Assembly (NCBI RefSeq): GCF_040412425.1
Contig: NC_089744.1
Span: forward strand, 33,565,743-33,629,742
Origin: Macrobrachium rosenbergii
Taxonomy: Eukaryota; Arthropoda; Malacostraca; Decapoda; Palaemonidae
DNA length: 64,000 nucleotides
Direction of reading: 5' to 3'
A model generated the notes under the pieces. The model ran no database searches, was not told the DNA's origin, and saw only the letters and a list, made by a program, of their open reading frames with translations. A program made the position numbers and the translations under genes. Shown here in pieces: positions 12,110 to 21,540 of this stretch. Each line of letters begins with the position of its first letter. Position 1 is the stretch's first letter.

Positions 12110-13310
12110 GTGAGATGGGAGTCCTTCATACACCAATAGGAGCTAGGCTTCTAGAGCCCCCCATTATTCACCTCTCCCATCACATCACCTGCTTACTCGA
12201 AAGGCTCAGAGAGACATTTGGCCCTTTTGGAGGTGTCCTTCCTCATACTAAAGAGGGTCATAGAGCAAGTCATGAACACCAATACAGAGGGCTTCTACGA
12301 CCGTCTCTTTGTGGTTCCAAAAGCTTTGGGGGCTGGAGACCAGTCCTAGATGTAAGTGCCCTCAATCATTTTGTCTGGAAGACAAAATTCAAGATGGAGT
12401 ACAAACCGTTCAGTCCTTTCATCCATTTACCGGGGCGACTTGATAACCTTGGACATGCAGGAAGTATCTAAGGTTCATCTTTCAGCACAAAGTACAGGCA
12501 GTCCTTGGTTTTTGGCGGGGTTCCATTCCTGATGGTGTGACGATAACCGAAAATAAGCAATAATAGAGCCGATCCCCAGTTATCGGTGCCGATATCCGGT
12601 TATTGGTGCCAATAACCGGAGATTGGTGCATGTTAACACCAAAAATCCAATTGTTGTCGCTAGACATGTGCCGTAAAACCAGATCACCGATAACCGAGGC
12701 TGCCAGTAACCGAGGACTGCCTGTATATCAGTTTTGGGCCGTTTACTTTGACCTTTCTATGGCTCCTCAAGTGTTCACTTGAGTCCTCACTCCTCTCGCA
12801 AAATGGCTCCATCTAATAGGGATAAACATCAGTCTGTACGTGGACTGGCTGTTTTGATCCCCGTCTAAGGAAAAGTGTATGAAGGACTTGCACAAGATTC
12901 TTCTCCTCACCTAGGAACTGGGTCTTTTCATCAATCTCCAGAAGTCCCAGTTGACCCCGTCACAAGAGATTCTCTATTTTGGGGTGACTCACAATTCTTA
13001 GACTTTTCAGGCTTTTCTGTCTCCCAACAGAATTTCCAGCTCCCTTCAGATGGTCGACAGTTTTCTAGCCCTCTTGTCCTGCTCGGCTCAACAGTGGATG
13101 AGCCTTCTGGGGACTCTAGCATCCATCAAGATGTTTGTCAAGTCAGGCAGATTGTTGCACATGAGATTTCTTCAATTCTTTCTAAAGGTCAATTGGGACA
13201 GGAAAACACAACCGGACCCTACATGTTTCCGATCACCTTGGGGATCAAATTGGACCTGCAATGGTGATTGTCTGAAGAAAGACTATCAGCAGGGAAGTCC
13301 CTTCAATCTC
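12110..13310 (+). pseudogene. DIRS-2 reverse transcriptase domain (broken; MITE inserted; catalytic Asp lost)
   Basis: 'VPKALGAGDQS' and nearby 'GGWRPVLDVSALNHF' (12335-12375) are the RT finger motif; 'FQHKV|YQFWAVYFDLSMAPQVFT' is the block before the active site. A 229 bp MITE (12495-12723) sits between V and Y. Removing it with one TA restores the frame. The active-site box reads 'SLYVDWLF' at about 12832-12855, where the family has YxDDWL, so one of the two metal-binding Asp residues is deleted. 'QQWMSLLGTLASIKMF' near 13095 is the RT C-terminal block. Several in-frame stops. Confidence 0.75.
12495..12723. mobile_element. MITE (CAGGCAGTCC family) in DIRS-2 RT, TA target duplication
   Basis: Begins CAGGCAGTCCTTGGTTTTTG and ends CCGAGGACTGCCTG, inverted repeats, with TA on both sides (12493-12494 and 12724-12725). 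229 bp, with internal 'ataaccgg' repeats. Its position within the RT frame shows it is younger than DIRS-2. Related by TIR to 5559-5900. Confidence 0.9.
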
Positions 13311-14300
13311 TGAGCCCCGACCTAGACTTGTATTCAGATGTGTTGGACATAGGCTGGGGAGCCCTGCTGGGGAATCAGGACATAGAATAAACCCCCGTAT
13401 TCACGTTCTTATAATTCGCAGACTCATGCATTCGTGGGTTTCTCTGTGGAAAATGTCTATCCATTATTCGCAGAAAATTCGCCCATTCACGGTATTTTTC
13501 ACAGAAATATTCATTAATTACTGTATTGTCATATAATTTTCATGAATAAATGCACTTTTTGTGATAAAATTAAAATACTCGGGTATAAGCATTTTTACAG
13601 GGTTTTTCTTGTCTTTAAACTATCAAAATGGGCAGTTCTAAGTGTTTTTAGAGCTGTTTTAAGTATTCGCGGATTTTAGCTGTTTGCCAGGGGATGCGGT
13701 ACACATCCCCCGTGAATACGGGGCCTCACTGTATCCGGTATGTGGACCCCAGGGCAACAAAGTCTACATGTAAGTGTCAGAAAACTGAAGGTGGTACATC
13801 TAGGCCTTCGGTATTTCTCGAACATGGTCTGCAACAAGACAGTAGTAGTGCGTGCGGATAATACCATGGCCTTAGCCTATATCTGGAAACAAGGTGGCAA
13901 TCATTCCCTCTCTCTCTATCAGGCAGCAAGAGATCTACTACTGTGGTGGATCAAAATTGAGTGCCTCTGGTCACCTGGTTTATCTAGGGGATATTAAATG
14001 TTTTGGCAGACGAGCTGAGCTGTCAGAAGCAGGTCCTTCCTACCGAATGAACCCTGGATCCCTTGGTCTGTCTGGATCTTTGGAAACTATGGGGCAGGCC
14101 AACATTAGACCTGTTTGCCACCTCCAAGAACCATTGCCGCCGCCTCTTTTGCTCTCCAGCCCCAGATCCTCTTGCATGGGCAACAGACGCCATGCTGCAA
14201 GACTTGTCCAATCTGAATCTTTACGCCTTTCCACCCTTCAGCATGGTCAGGGAGGTGATAAGCAATTTTCAAACTCATCACAACATAACTATGACCCTCA
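13310..14300 (+). pseudogene. DIRS-2 RNase H domain (broken by MITE)
   Basis: 'YSDVLDIGWGALLGNQDI' at 13332-13385 is the RNase H first-strand block ('TDASxxGWGA'); the DA is changed to DV. It is interrupted by the MITE 13385-13731 and resumes as 'SGMWTPGQQSLHVSVRKLKV' at 13734. 'VVVRADNTMALAYIWKQGG' (13840-13896) is the second catalytic Asp block. 'DPLAWATDAML' near 14163-14195 is a conserved DIRS motif between RNase H and YR, also seen in D (19552) and E (26145). Frames switch at least twice. Confidence 0.8.
13385..13731. mobile_element. MITE ('AAACCCCC' TIR family) in DIRS-2 RNase H, TA target duplication
   Basis: 347 bp with degenerate terminal inverted repeats (GAATAAACCCCCGTATTC and the matching CGTGAATACGGGGCCTCACTG) flanked by TA (13383-13384 and 13732-13733). 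Internal parts ('aaaatactcgggtataagca', 'aagtattcgcggatttta') match, in inverted orientation, the copies at 15911 and 16310. No coding capacity. Confidence 0.9.
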
Positions 14301-14379
14301 CAGCCCGTTTTGGCCCCTGAAGGAGTTGTTCCCTGGCCTTCTGTGGTTACTGGTGAATTTTCCAAGACTTCTTCCCCAA

Positions 14380-15450
14380 AAACTGCATTTACTCAAACAG
14401 CCCCACTTCATGAGACACCACCAAGGGTTGTCCGCTCTTGCTCTGACAGGCTTCAGACTGTCTGCAAGCTTGTCAGAGGGAAAGGCTTTTCAAGGGGAGC
14501 TGCAGAGGCTATTGCATAATGCGGGTGTAACTCTTCTAGCCTTGTCTACCTGGATAAGTGGGCAAAATTTTGTCAGTCGTGCATCAACCATAATGTCGCT
14601 TCTTAGACATCTATAACACAAATGCTGATTTCCTCCTCTATCTGAGGAGCTCTAGAAATTTTTCTTCTTCCACCATTAAGGGGTATCGAGCTATGCTTAG
14701 CTCAGTTTTTAAACATAGAGGCCTAGATCTTTCATCAAACTCAGATCTTAACTATCTCATCAAGTCCTTTGATACATCCAAGCAGACGAAGGACAATGTG
14801 GTCTCTTGGAACCTGGACGTAGTATTGAAGTGGCTGACAGGTCCTACTTTTGAACTCCTTCGTTCCGCCTCTCTGAGGAACCTTACTCGTAAGACTCTCT
14901 TCCTCGTTGCTTTAGATACTGCTGAACGTGTTAGTGTAATTCAAGCCATCGATAAAGGGTAGGTTTCTCCCAAGGAGATGCAGTTTGTTCTTATGCCATT
15001 AAGAATTTAATGGACATCCTTGGCTCCGAGGAAGACGAGAGAGTGCTTTTTCCTGTCAGAGCTCTGAGGCACAGTATTACCTGAGCAGGACTGAAAAGAT
15101 CAGAGGTTCATCCAGTAACCTCTGGTGTTCAGTTAAGAACCCTTCTCGTCCTCTAACTAAGAACTCGTTGTCGTTCTTCCTGAGGGACTTAATTTCTGAG
15201 CACATTCATGGATTCAAGAGGATGTTTTGTCTAATTTTAAAGTGAAAGCTCATGACATCAGAGCAGTATCTACTACTTTAGCTTTCAGGCACAATATGTC
15301 CCTATTTTCCATTCTTCAGTCAACTTGCTGGAAGTGCAGGTCTATTTTCGCATCTCACTACATAAAGGAGGTGGAAACAGTGTTTGATAATTGCAGTACC
15401 TTGGGGCCGCTATCGGTGGCTGGCATGGTATTGGGGGAGGATTCATAGGA
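14380..15450 (+). pseudogene. DIRS-2 tyrosine recombinase (broken)
   Basis: N-terminal SAM-like region around 14380-14720 ('LLKQPHF', 'GYRAMLSSVFKHRG'). Catalytic domain: 'LTRKTLFLVALDTAERVSVI' at 14880-14940 carries the first Arg; a stretch full of stops follows to 15220; 'VKAHDIRAVSTTLAF' at 15241-15285 keeps the His-x-x-Arg; 'SIFASHYIKEVE' near 15340-15375 holds the putative nucleophilic Tyr. YRs of this family integrate circular DIRS DNA. All catalytic positions are recognisable but the frame is interrupted between Arg and His. Confidence 0.8.
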
Positions 15451-15453
15451 AGC

Positions 15454-15457
<4 letters not shown>

Positions 15458-15492
<35 letters not shown>

Positions 15493-15510
15493 ACTACTAC
15501 TACTACTACT
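15458..15510. repeat. Poly(T) ~32 followed by (ACT)7
   Basis: A T homopolymer (15458-15489) runs directly into an (ACT)n trinucleotide repeat. It lies in the non-coding region after the DIRS-2 YR. The exact homopolymer length is unreliable in any assembly. Confidence 0.9.
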
Positions 15511-15910
15511 GTCTTTTCACCTTGGTGTAGGGTTTCGTGTTTTTTGGGGAGCCAGGGGGTACAGTGTACCTGGAGTACCCACCACACTTGGTGGATGTCT
15601 AGTGGTGTTTTCAGAGTAGGTATGGCATTTTCTGGTTGTTTTTAATTTGATACTGCGCCCAGAGCAAGAGCACTTTAGTATGCTTTGCTAGCCATCAGGC
15701 CTATCTTCCACTGCAAAGCTCCCACTGAAACAGAGGTGACCCAAGGGTCAACCGCCACACCACTACAGGTTAAGATGAGCTCCAACCAGAAGCAGTATTC
15801 ACCTGAAGTAGCTCTCTTACCAGGTAAGGAAACAGCAAGCATTGTATCAGTGCTGGCCAAATTTTTTATTTCAAAGTCATTACCATTCTTTAATGTTTTG
15901 GAGTAGTATA

Positions 15911-16182
15911 CAGTCAACCCCCGGTATTTGCGGGGGTTGCGTACCACTACCCCTTGCGAATAGCTAAAATCCGCGAATACTTAAACCTCTCAAAAAATGC
16001 TTATAACTGCTTATTTTGATACTTCAAAATACCAAAAAACCCTCTAAAAATGCTTTTACCTGAATATTTTAGTAGTTTTATTAGAAAAAGCACATTGGTA
16101 ATCTTTGAATATTTCTGTATGAAAAATACTGCGAATAGGTGAGTCTGCAAATCTGGAACCATGGATAGGCGGGGGTCGACTG
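15911..16182. mobile_element. MITE ('CAGTCAACCCCC' TIR), TA target duplication
   Basis: 272 bp from CAGTCAACCCCCGGTATTTG to GGCGGGGGTCGACTG, flanked by TA at 15909-15910 and 16183-16184. It is the shortest clean copy of the family also present at 13385 and 16310 and is useful as a reference. It lies in the DIRS-2 3' non-coding region, 40 bp before the ICR. Confidence 0.9.
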
Positions 16183-16224
16183 TAAGTCCATGTATCCCAT
16201 CTCCATTCAGTGTGGGATTCAGCT

Positions 16225-16309
16225 GTGTAATTAATTGGTAAGTTACTTATATGAAAATGATATTTTCATCATAAAATTAAGTTTTCATATACAGTATACG
16301 TACCAAGTA
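16225..16309. repeat. DIRS-2 internal complementary region (ICR)
   Basis: 'taattaattggtaagttact' is the reverse complement of the left ITR tip; it runs straight into 'catcataaaattaagttttc', the reverse complement of the right tip at 18360-18395. This head-to-tail joining of the two ends is a hallmark of DIRS elements and is thought to template end restoration during circle formation. A MITE entered at its right edge (16310); the ICR resumes at 18152 with 'taattacag'. Confidence 0.85.
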
Positions 16310-16456
16310 CAGTAAACCCCCCGATTCGTGGGGTATGCGTACCACACACCCCCTCGAATAGCAAAACCAGCGAATACTTAGAACCCTTCTAAAAACACTT
16401 AGAACTCCCTATTTTGATAGTTCAAACACACACAAAACAAACTAAAAATGTTTATA

Positions 16457-17950
16457 CAGGTATTATCCTACTTATGATGGGGTTAGGTTTTAAAAAAAAC
16501 CATCGTTTGTTGGAAAAAAAGTAAGAAATACCAAAACGTATCTCAAACATAGCCTAGCCTACACTAGGGCATTCAGTACCATGTACTGTATACATATACG
16601 GTAGCCTAGCCTACACTATAAAATATACTCTTTACATGCACTGTATAGTAATTATTAATTTCAGCTAATTGGGAGGTTCTTGCAAAGTGACTTATGATAA
16701 TTCAATACAAAGAGAAATTGAATAACAAACAAGAATTAGCTTAGCCTACACTATGGTATATTGTATACATACATGATAGCGTAGCCTACATTATACTGTA
16801 CTCTACATTCGCATATCATATTATACAAACGTCAGCATAACAAATAATGCATTTTTTCCATGGATCTTTTAAAATGTTATTCTTTAATGCACTGTATCCA
16901 ATAATATTGTATATGTTCTTATTGCTTCTGTATTATAAATTGCAATCAATGTTTTGGTTTGGAAATGTTTATGCGGTGTTTATTTCGCCGCATTTAACTC
17001 AGTTCTGAGCACTTTTCTTGCTTCTAGTTAGTGTAAATAAATCTGTAGAGTAATTTAGATACTTTATTTATAAGGGGCTAGGTTATTTTTCCGTTATACG
17101 AAGTGTTTGTAATTTTAAGTCGAAATATAACTAAAATACATCTCGTTGTGAAATTAATTTATCTATTATTTTCGTTAATAGATGACGATGGCCGTTTGGG
17201 GACGTTTGTTTTGTGTAAAAAAATTCAATATTCCATTCGCTATTTTCACCTGCTTTCATCATGATACGAGCTTTACGTATTTATCGTTTATTGGCATAAA
17301 AATAACAGTAATGTGTTCTTTCATGCCCAGTAGTTTTGATTAAAATACTTTCTCTCCCATTTTAATTGTGATTGAGTTTCATCCATGTTGCCGATGCACG
17401 ATAATTTACAGTACTGTATAGTCGTTAGCAGCTTGAACATTGTTTTCCCAGCTTCAGCTACAACTTGCAGCTTAAATTTAGCAGTATATTTCTTTGACGA
17501 TCTTTTATCCATACCAAATAAGGGTATAATGTAAAAATATATCAGTCCTATTCTACTTAATGTCATTTGTGCCATAACCTACGGAAATTGTTTATTACCG
17601 TACGGTGGTTGAAATACAGGTAAACGGCTGTTGTATCCAATTCGGTTATAAGCAAAACAACAGTTTCTTGGTCGGTTGTTTATGGTTGGACGCATTTATG
17701 CAAGGGTTTAACGTTACTAACACTGCTTTTATTCCCTTTTAATTTTTTAACTAGAAGATGGAATAAAGAGATGGAGGAAAAGTTGTCTATTGTAATTTGG
17801 TCTCTCTCACTGCCTGATTACGCTGCTGCCTGCGCCCACGTGAAATTTAAAAACAATTTATAAGTAATATTGTCGTATTGGTATTAATTGCTTACCCTAT
17901 TGCAAAATTGAATTATCGTAAGGTGAATTATCGTAACTCAAGTATTACCT
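16457..17950. mobile_element. Non-autonomous Tigger/pogo-derived element, nested
   Basis: Imperfect terminal inverted repeats: left CAGGTATTATCCTACTTATG; right, read in reverse, CAGGTAATACTTGAGTTACG. TA precedes the left end. The right boundary is uncertain by a few bases because 'CCTG' also belongs to the host MITE. The interior contains transposase remnants on the minus strand (17270-17575) and a core shared with the element at 50774-51851, including 'ttttttccatggatctttta' near 16853 and 'gatggaataaagagatgg' near 17757. Confidence 0.7.
17270..17575 (-). pseudogene. Tigger/pogo transposase remnant with internal deletion
   Basis: Minus-strand frame: 'KKYTAKFKLQVVAEAGK' is the N-terminal DNA-binding start typical of pogo/Tigger-like transposases; only ~20 residues later comes 'IGNMDETQ', the block of the first catalytic Asp, normally some 150 residues or more downstream; then in a shifted frame 'TTGHERTHY', the next conserved block. 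The middle of the gene is therefore deleted. Same arrangement and same junction as at 51080-51420. Confidence 0.7.
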
Positions 17951-18199
17951 GAGTATTTTAATAGTTTTATCACAAAAAGTGCATTTAGTCATGAAAATGA
18001 GATCAAAATACAATATGTAGTGGATATTTCTCAATGAAAAATACCGCGAATGGGCGAACTTTCCGCAAATAATGGGTAGATACGTTCCAAAGAGAAATCC
18101 CTGAATACGTGAGTCCGCGAATCGTGAGAACGCGAATATGGGGGTTTACTGTAATTACAGAATCGGAGCCCGCCTTCCTCCCCTCTTATGGACATAAGG

Positions 18200-18405
18200 G
18201 CACAAACAAAGTGAGCTTACTGGCCAGGTTGCTTCTCGTGTTCCCCAATAGTGGGCGAGGCTTGTCACCTGCACAAAACAATAGAATTGCTACTGCTAAT
18301 TTTTAAAAAGGCTGCTGCACGAGTAGAAACGTTAGCTATGCAATCACTGTACTTGTTAAGTTTATATGAAACTTAATTTTATTATGAAAGTATCATTTTT
18401 AAAAA
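18200..18405. repeat. DIRS-2 right inverted terminal repeat with right-end extension
   Basis: 'caaacaaagtgagcttactg' through 'gcttgtcacctgcaca' to 'gctgctgcacgagtagaaac' is the reverse complement of the left ITR. The last ~35 bp (including 'acttaattttattatgaaag') have no match in the left ITR but are copied inverted in the ICR, as expected for the longer right end of DIRS. Confidence 0.85.
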
Positions 18406-18722
18406 GACGTCAGTTCATAAAGATTTTTCTTGGCAAATGCTGTCAAAGGTTTGACAGTGAGACCATTCATATCATAAGTTGAATTGTTTCAAGTTCTGTG
18501 ATATGTATATTCTTTACAATTAAAAATGTGCCTTTCTAGGATTATGAATGCTTCTGATATTTAATGAAGTGTGAAATCAAACATTAAGGGTTCTCTATTT
18601 CCTTAAATTTTTTTAGAAGTTACACTATTGTGTTGTTAATAGTTGAATGTTTTGTATCCAAAGTTTGCTAGGAATATCAAGGTGCTAAAAGGAAACACAT
18701 TACAGTATATATTATTCATGGT
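18406..18722. other. Intronic spacer between DIRS-2 and DIRS-D; nothing recognised
   Basis: AT-rich sequence of ~320 bp with no frame, repeat or end structure that I can assign. Confidence 0.4.
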
Positions 18723-20130
18723 ATCATGTTCCATCCTGGAATGGAGATCAACATGTTGAATATCAAGGTTTTTCCTACAAAAAAATGTGTAGAGTCTTTT
18801 CTATCAACATTTGAAGAATTTCTAAGCCTCAGGCCTGAGTCTTCTCAGTTATTGCCCCCGTTAGGGAACACCCCTTCACTGGAGAAGCTTGTACCAGGGC
18901 AAGGCTAAGGATGGGGTCTCTGCAGTTATTTCTGAAACAGCATTGAAATTGGAGGGTACTTCTCAACTCTGGTTACAGTTTCCAGAGATCTGGAAGAAAC
19001 ATTCAAGTGGTGGAGTGACAGACTTCATCTTCAGCGAGGAATGTCATGAAATCTCGAGAGCCCAGACCTGTTGTTGTATACATATGCATCAGACAAAGGC
19101 TGGGGTGTGGTTGCAGGTGAAAGGCAACCGTCGGGTCTGTAATCTTGAGAGGAAAAGCAACTTTACATAAATTTTTTAGAATTTTTGGCAGTATGGAGGG
19201 ATGGCAAGAGCTGGAAGGCTTGGTTTGCAGTCTATAAGTGGCAGTCTTTTTGACCATGTCTCTGGCATATCTGAAGCCAAGGGGGACGAAGTCTGAGTCT
19301 CTCTTTCAGTTAACAGGGCAGATTCTTTCAGGGACAGAGAGCAGGAACACCACCTTATTACCACTGTTTGCTCCTGGAAGATTGAAAATTTTAGCTTATG
19401 TACTCAACTGCAGGGATCAAGTAACAGTGATGGAGTGGCCTATACAACCAGAGACGTGCAACATGCTGTTGAAGCTGTGGGGGTTCTTCCTTTATAGACC
19501 TGTTTGCAGCAGGTGGAATTGTCATCTGCATATTTATTGGTCACTTAGTCTAGATCCTCTGGCATGGGCATTGGATGCCATGCTGTTAGACTGGTCAGGT
19601 CAGGACTGTTACGCCTTTTCCCCCTTTGCTATGATCCCAAATAAGTTATCAAGTTAGGCGATTTTGTACGTTGTCTCAACATTGATTACCCCATGGTGGC
19701 CAAGGAAGGCTTGGTTTTCCAGACTGGTTTTGTTGGTTGGTAGGTCTGCCCAGACTTCTCCCTGTCAAGAAGAATCTCTTGAAGCAGCCAAGGAAAGAAA
19801 GTTTCCATCACAAACCCCACTTGCTAAAGCTGACTGCATGGAGACACCATCTCCTGCAAGCTCAAGGCTTCTCAAAAGCTTGTAAGAAGGCCATTATCAG
19901 TGCCAGAAGGGAATCTGCAAATCAAATCTACCAACACTAGTGGTCAGTGTATGGGTCCTGGTGCCATGTTAAGGGGCTCTCCAGCACCTGCACCTCATTA
20001 TGAAATTTTTCCTCTCAGTATGTTTTGCCAAGAGAGTGAGCAAGCTACAAGCATTTGTCTTTTAAGGTAGGTTTTGCTAAGGACAAGGCATTTCATTCGT
20101 GTTTGCCTATAAGGGGGCCTAACTGCTTTG
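18723..20130 (+). pseudogene. DIRS-D, left surviving part: RT C-terminus, RNase H, YR start
   Basis: 'FHPGMEINMLNIKVFPTKKC' (18727-18785) and 'LEKLVPGQG' are the RT C-terminal block. 'LLLYTYASDKGWGVVAGE' starting near 19067 is the RNase H first Asp block (TDASDxGWG), with the Asp replaced by Tyr. 'DPLAWALDAMLLDW' (19553-19594) is the conserved DIRS linker motif. 'KKNLLKQPRK' then 'LLKLTAWR' (19756-19830) starts the YR; 'FAKRVSKLQAF' near 20026 is the block of its first catalytic Arg. No left ITR or gag was found, so the copy is 5'-truncated. The rest of this copy appears beyond DIRS-E at 28480. Confidence 0.75.
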
Positions 20131-21135
20131 AGGTAAAAAATCATAAAAAAACCAGTGTGAATTAAGGGTTGAAACTTTATATATAAATACTACAAGTTAT
20201 TGTTGTTTTTTATAAGTTTAAATGTCCTGAGTTGTGATGTCATGTAGTCATGAGGTCAATGTTATTTACGGTTTTCGTTGTAGCAGCCTCAATATTTGGT
20301 TAATTTAAATGATTTCAATGAATTTTTTTCTCTGAGTAGCTCAAAAGTGTCTAAATTCTTCGTCATAAAAAGTTTCCTTAATTATCTAAATGCTATATAG
20401 TGTGGCCACATTATTATGCAAGCCTGAATGACATCATTGAATATTCAGTTACAGAGTATTTTTATTCATTTCCTTTTATATTTGGAATATCTCAATGTGA
20501 CCATTTAGTTGCCTAAAAAGAGAATGCCAAGTTTCAATAAAACAGAGCACATATTAGATATTCTATGAATATTTGATTGTGCAGAAGTAACTTTTGAGAT
20601 AATGGCCCCTAAAGTTTAAAGGGACATGATGGGGCTGGGTATGGAGTGAATTGCAGAGCAGTATGCTCTCCCTTTGTTTTTATATGGATCAAATGATGCT
20701 TCATTTATTCAGTAACTGCTTTTATTCCTACAATTGTCACCATAAAAACCAGAGTTGCCAGAAAAGTGGATTCCATACTGTGATCACTTATTTTTGCTGA
20801 GTAAAATGAGTATTATGGTTGAGTAAATAGGGATGGTTTATGCTACGCAGGCCGGCAGCACCTTACACCCTTAGTGCCCCTAATGGATTCTTGAATGTTT
20901 TAGGAAGAACTTTAGCAGTTTTTTAAAATAATGATTTTTTTTTACCCCAAAGTAGCTAATCCCCCTTAATTTAGTCTAAGAATGGTTTTAGGACTAAGCC
21001 CTTACCTAGAACAGTCTTTTTACTCATCTTGGAATCACTAATGCCATGTGAGCTGGATTCCCTTACATGTCGTGTAAGGGCTTTAAGGATTTACCTGCAT
21101 CATACTGAAGATATGAGAGCTAATGTAAAGAATCT
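20131..21135. other. Sequence between DIRS-D left part and DIRS-E; nothing recognised
   Basis: About 1 kb of AT-rich sequence without a recognisable frame. If D and the 28480 fragment are one element, this kilobase is either an additional insertion or decayed YR sequence. Confidence 0.35.
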
Positions 21136-21342
21136 ATATTGCAATACACTCCTGAACACCTGAATTAGCCCTGGTTACCTACCAGCCCGAACTATATCCC
21201 CAACTCATTACCCACTAAGTGGGTAATTAACTGTCAGCGTTACCAACGCTTACAGGAAAATCCTATCAAATGAGTTACCTAGCGCACCCGTTGGCAACGC
21301 TGCTGCAAGTCCCGGCTGTGTATGGCCGAGAACCTCAATTGC
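21136..21342. repeat. DIRS-E left inverted terminal repeat
   Basis: Runs from 'atattgcaatacactcctga' through 'cattacccactaagtgggta' (a small palindrome) to 'tatggccgagaacctcaatt'. The reverse complement at 28251-28456 is almost identical, with the differences clustered at the outer tip. Confidence 0.95.
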
Positions 21343-21540
21343 TTTTTGTTCGCTGTGCTGCTAGGACTTGTCCTACATCAGGCGAAATTTTGGTTATAAG
21401 CCCGACCCCCTTATTTTCATTTTTTGGATTGGATAACGACTTGGACTGGTTTAGATCGCCCCCTTCTCTCCTGGATTGTTCTTTCTCTGGTTTTTTGGAC
21501 CTTCTCTCCCGTTTTGACTTGGCCTGGCTTGGATTTTGAA

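Larger units (their letters stand above)
16310..18151. mobile_element. MITE ('CAGTAAACCCCC' TIR) in the DIRS-2 ICR, itself carrying a nested Tigger-derived element
   Basis: Ends are CAGTAAACCCCCCGATTCG and GCGAATATGGGGGTTTACTG, with TA on each side (16308-16309 and 18152-18153). Compared with the 272 bp copy at 15911, it is expanded by an internal insertion near 16457-17950; the host parts on both sides ('aaaaatgtttata' and 'gagtattttaatag') rejoin in the same order as in the other copies. Confidence 0.85.
9528..18405 (+). mobile_element. DIRS-2: DIRS-type retrotransposon with both ends, decayed genes and four nested MITEs
   Basis: Left inverted terminal repeat 9528-9690 and right 18200-18405 are reverse complements. 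An internal complementary region (ICR) at 16225-16309 joins the reverse complements of the two tips, the diagnostic architecture of DIRS. Order: left ITR, gag (9850-12094), RT (12110-13310), RNase H (13310-14300), YR (14380-15450), T/ACT tract, 3' non-coding, ICR, right ITR. MITEs sit at 12495-12723, 13385-13731, 15911-16182 and 16310-18151. Without the MITEs the element would be about 6.2 kb. Multiple stops and frameshifts make it inactive. Confidence 0.9.

Noticed and set aside
13894..14616. 240-codon open frame across the RNase H/YR region of DIRS-2
   Set aside because: The conserved motifs (DPLAWATDAML, LLKQP) lie in other frames; most of this frame is a chance opening.
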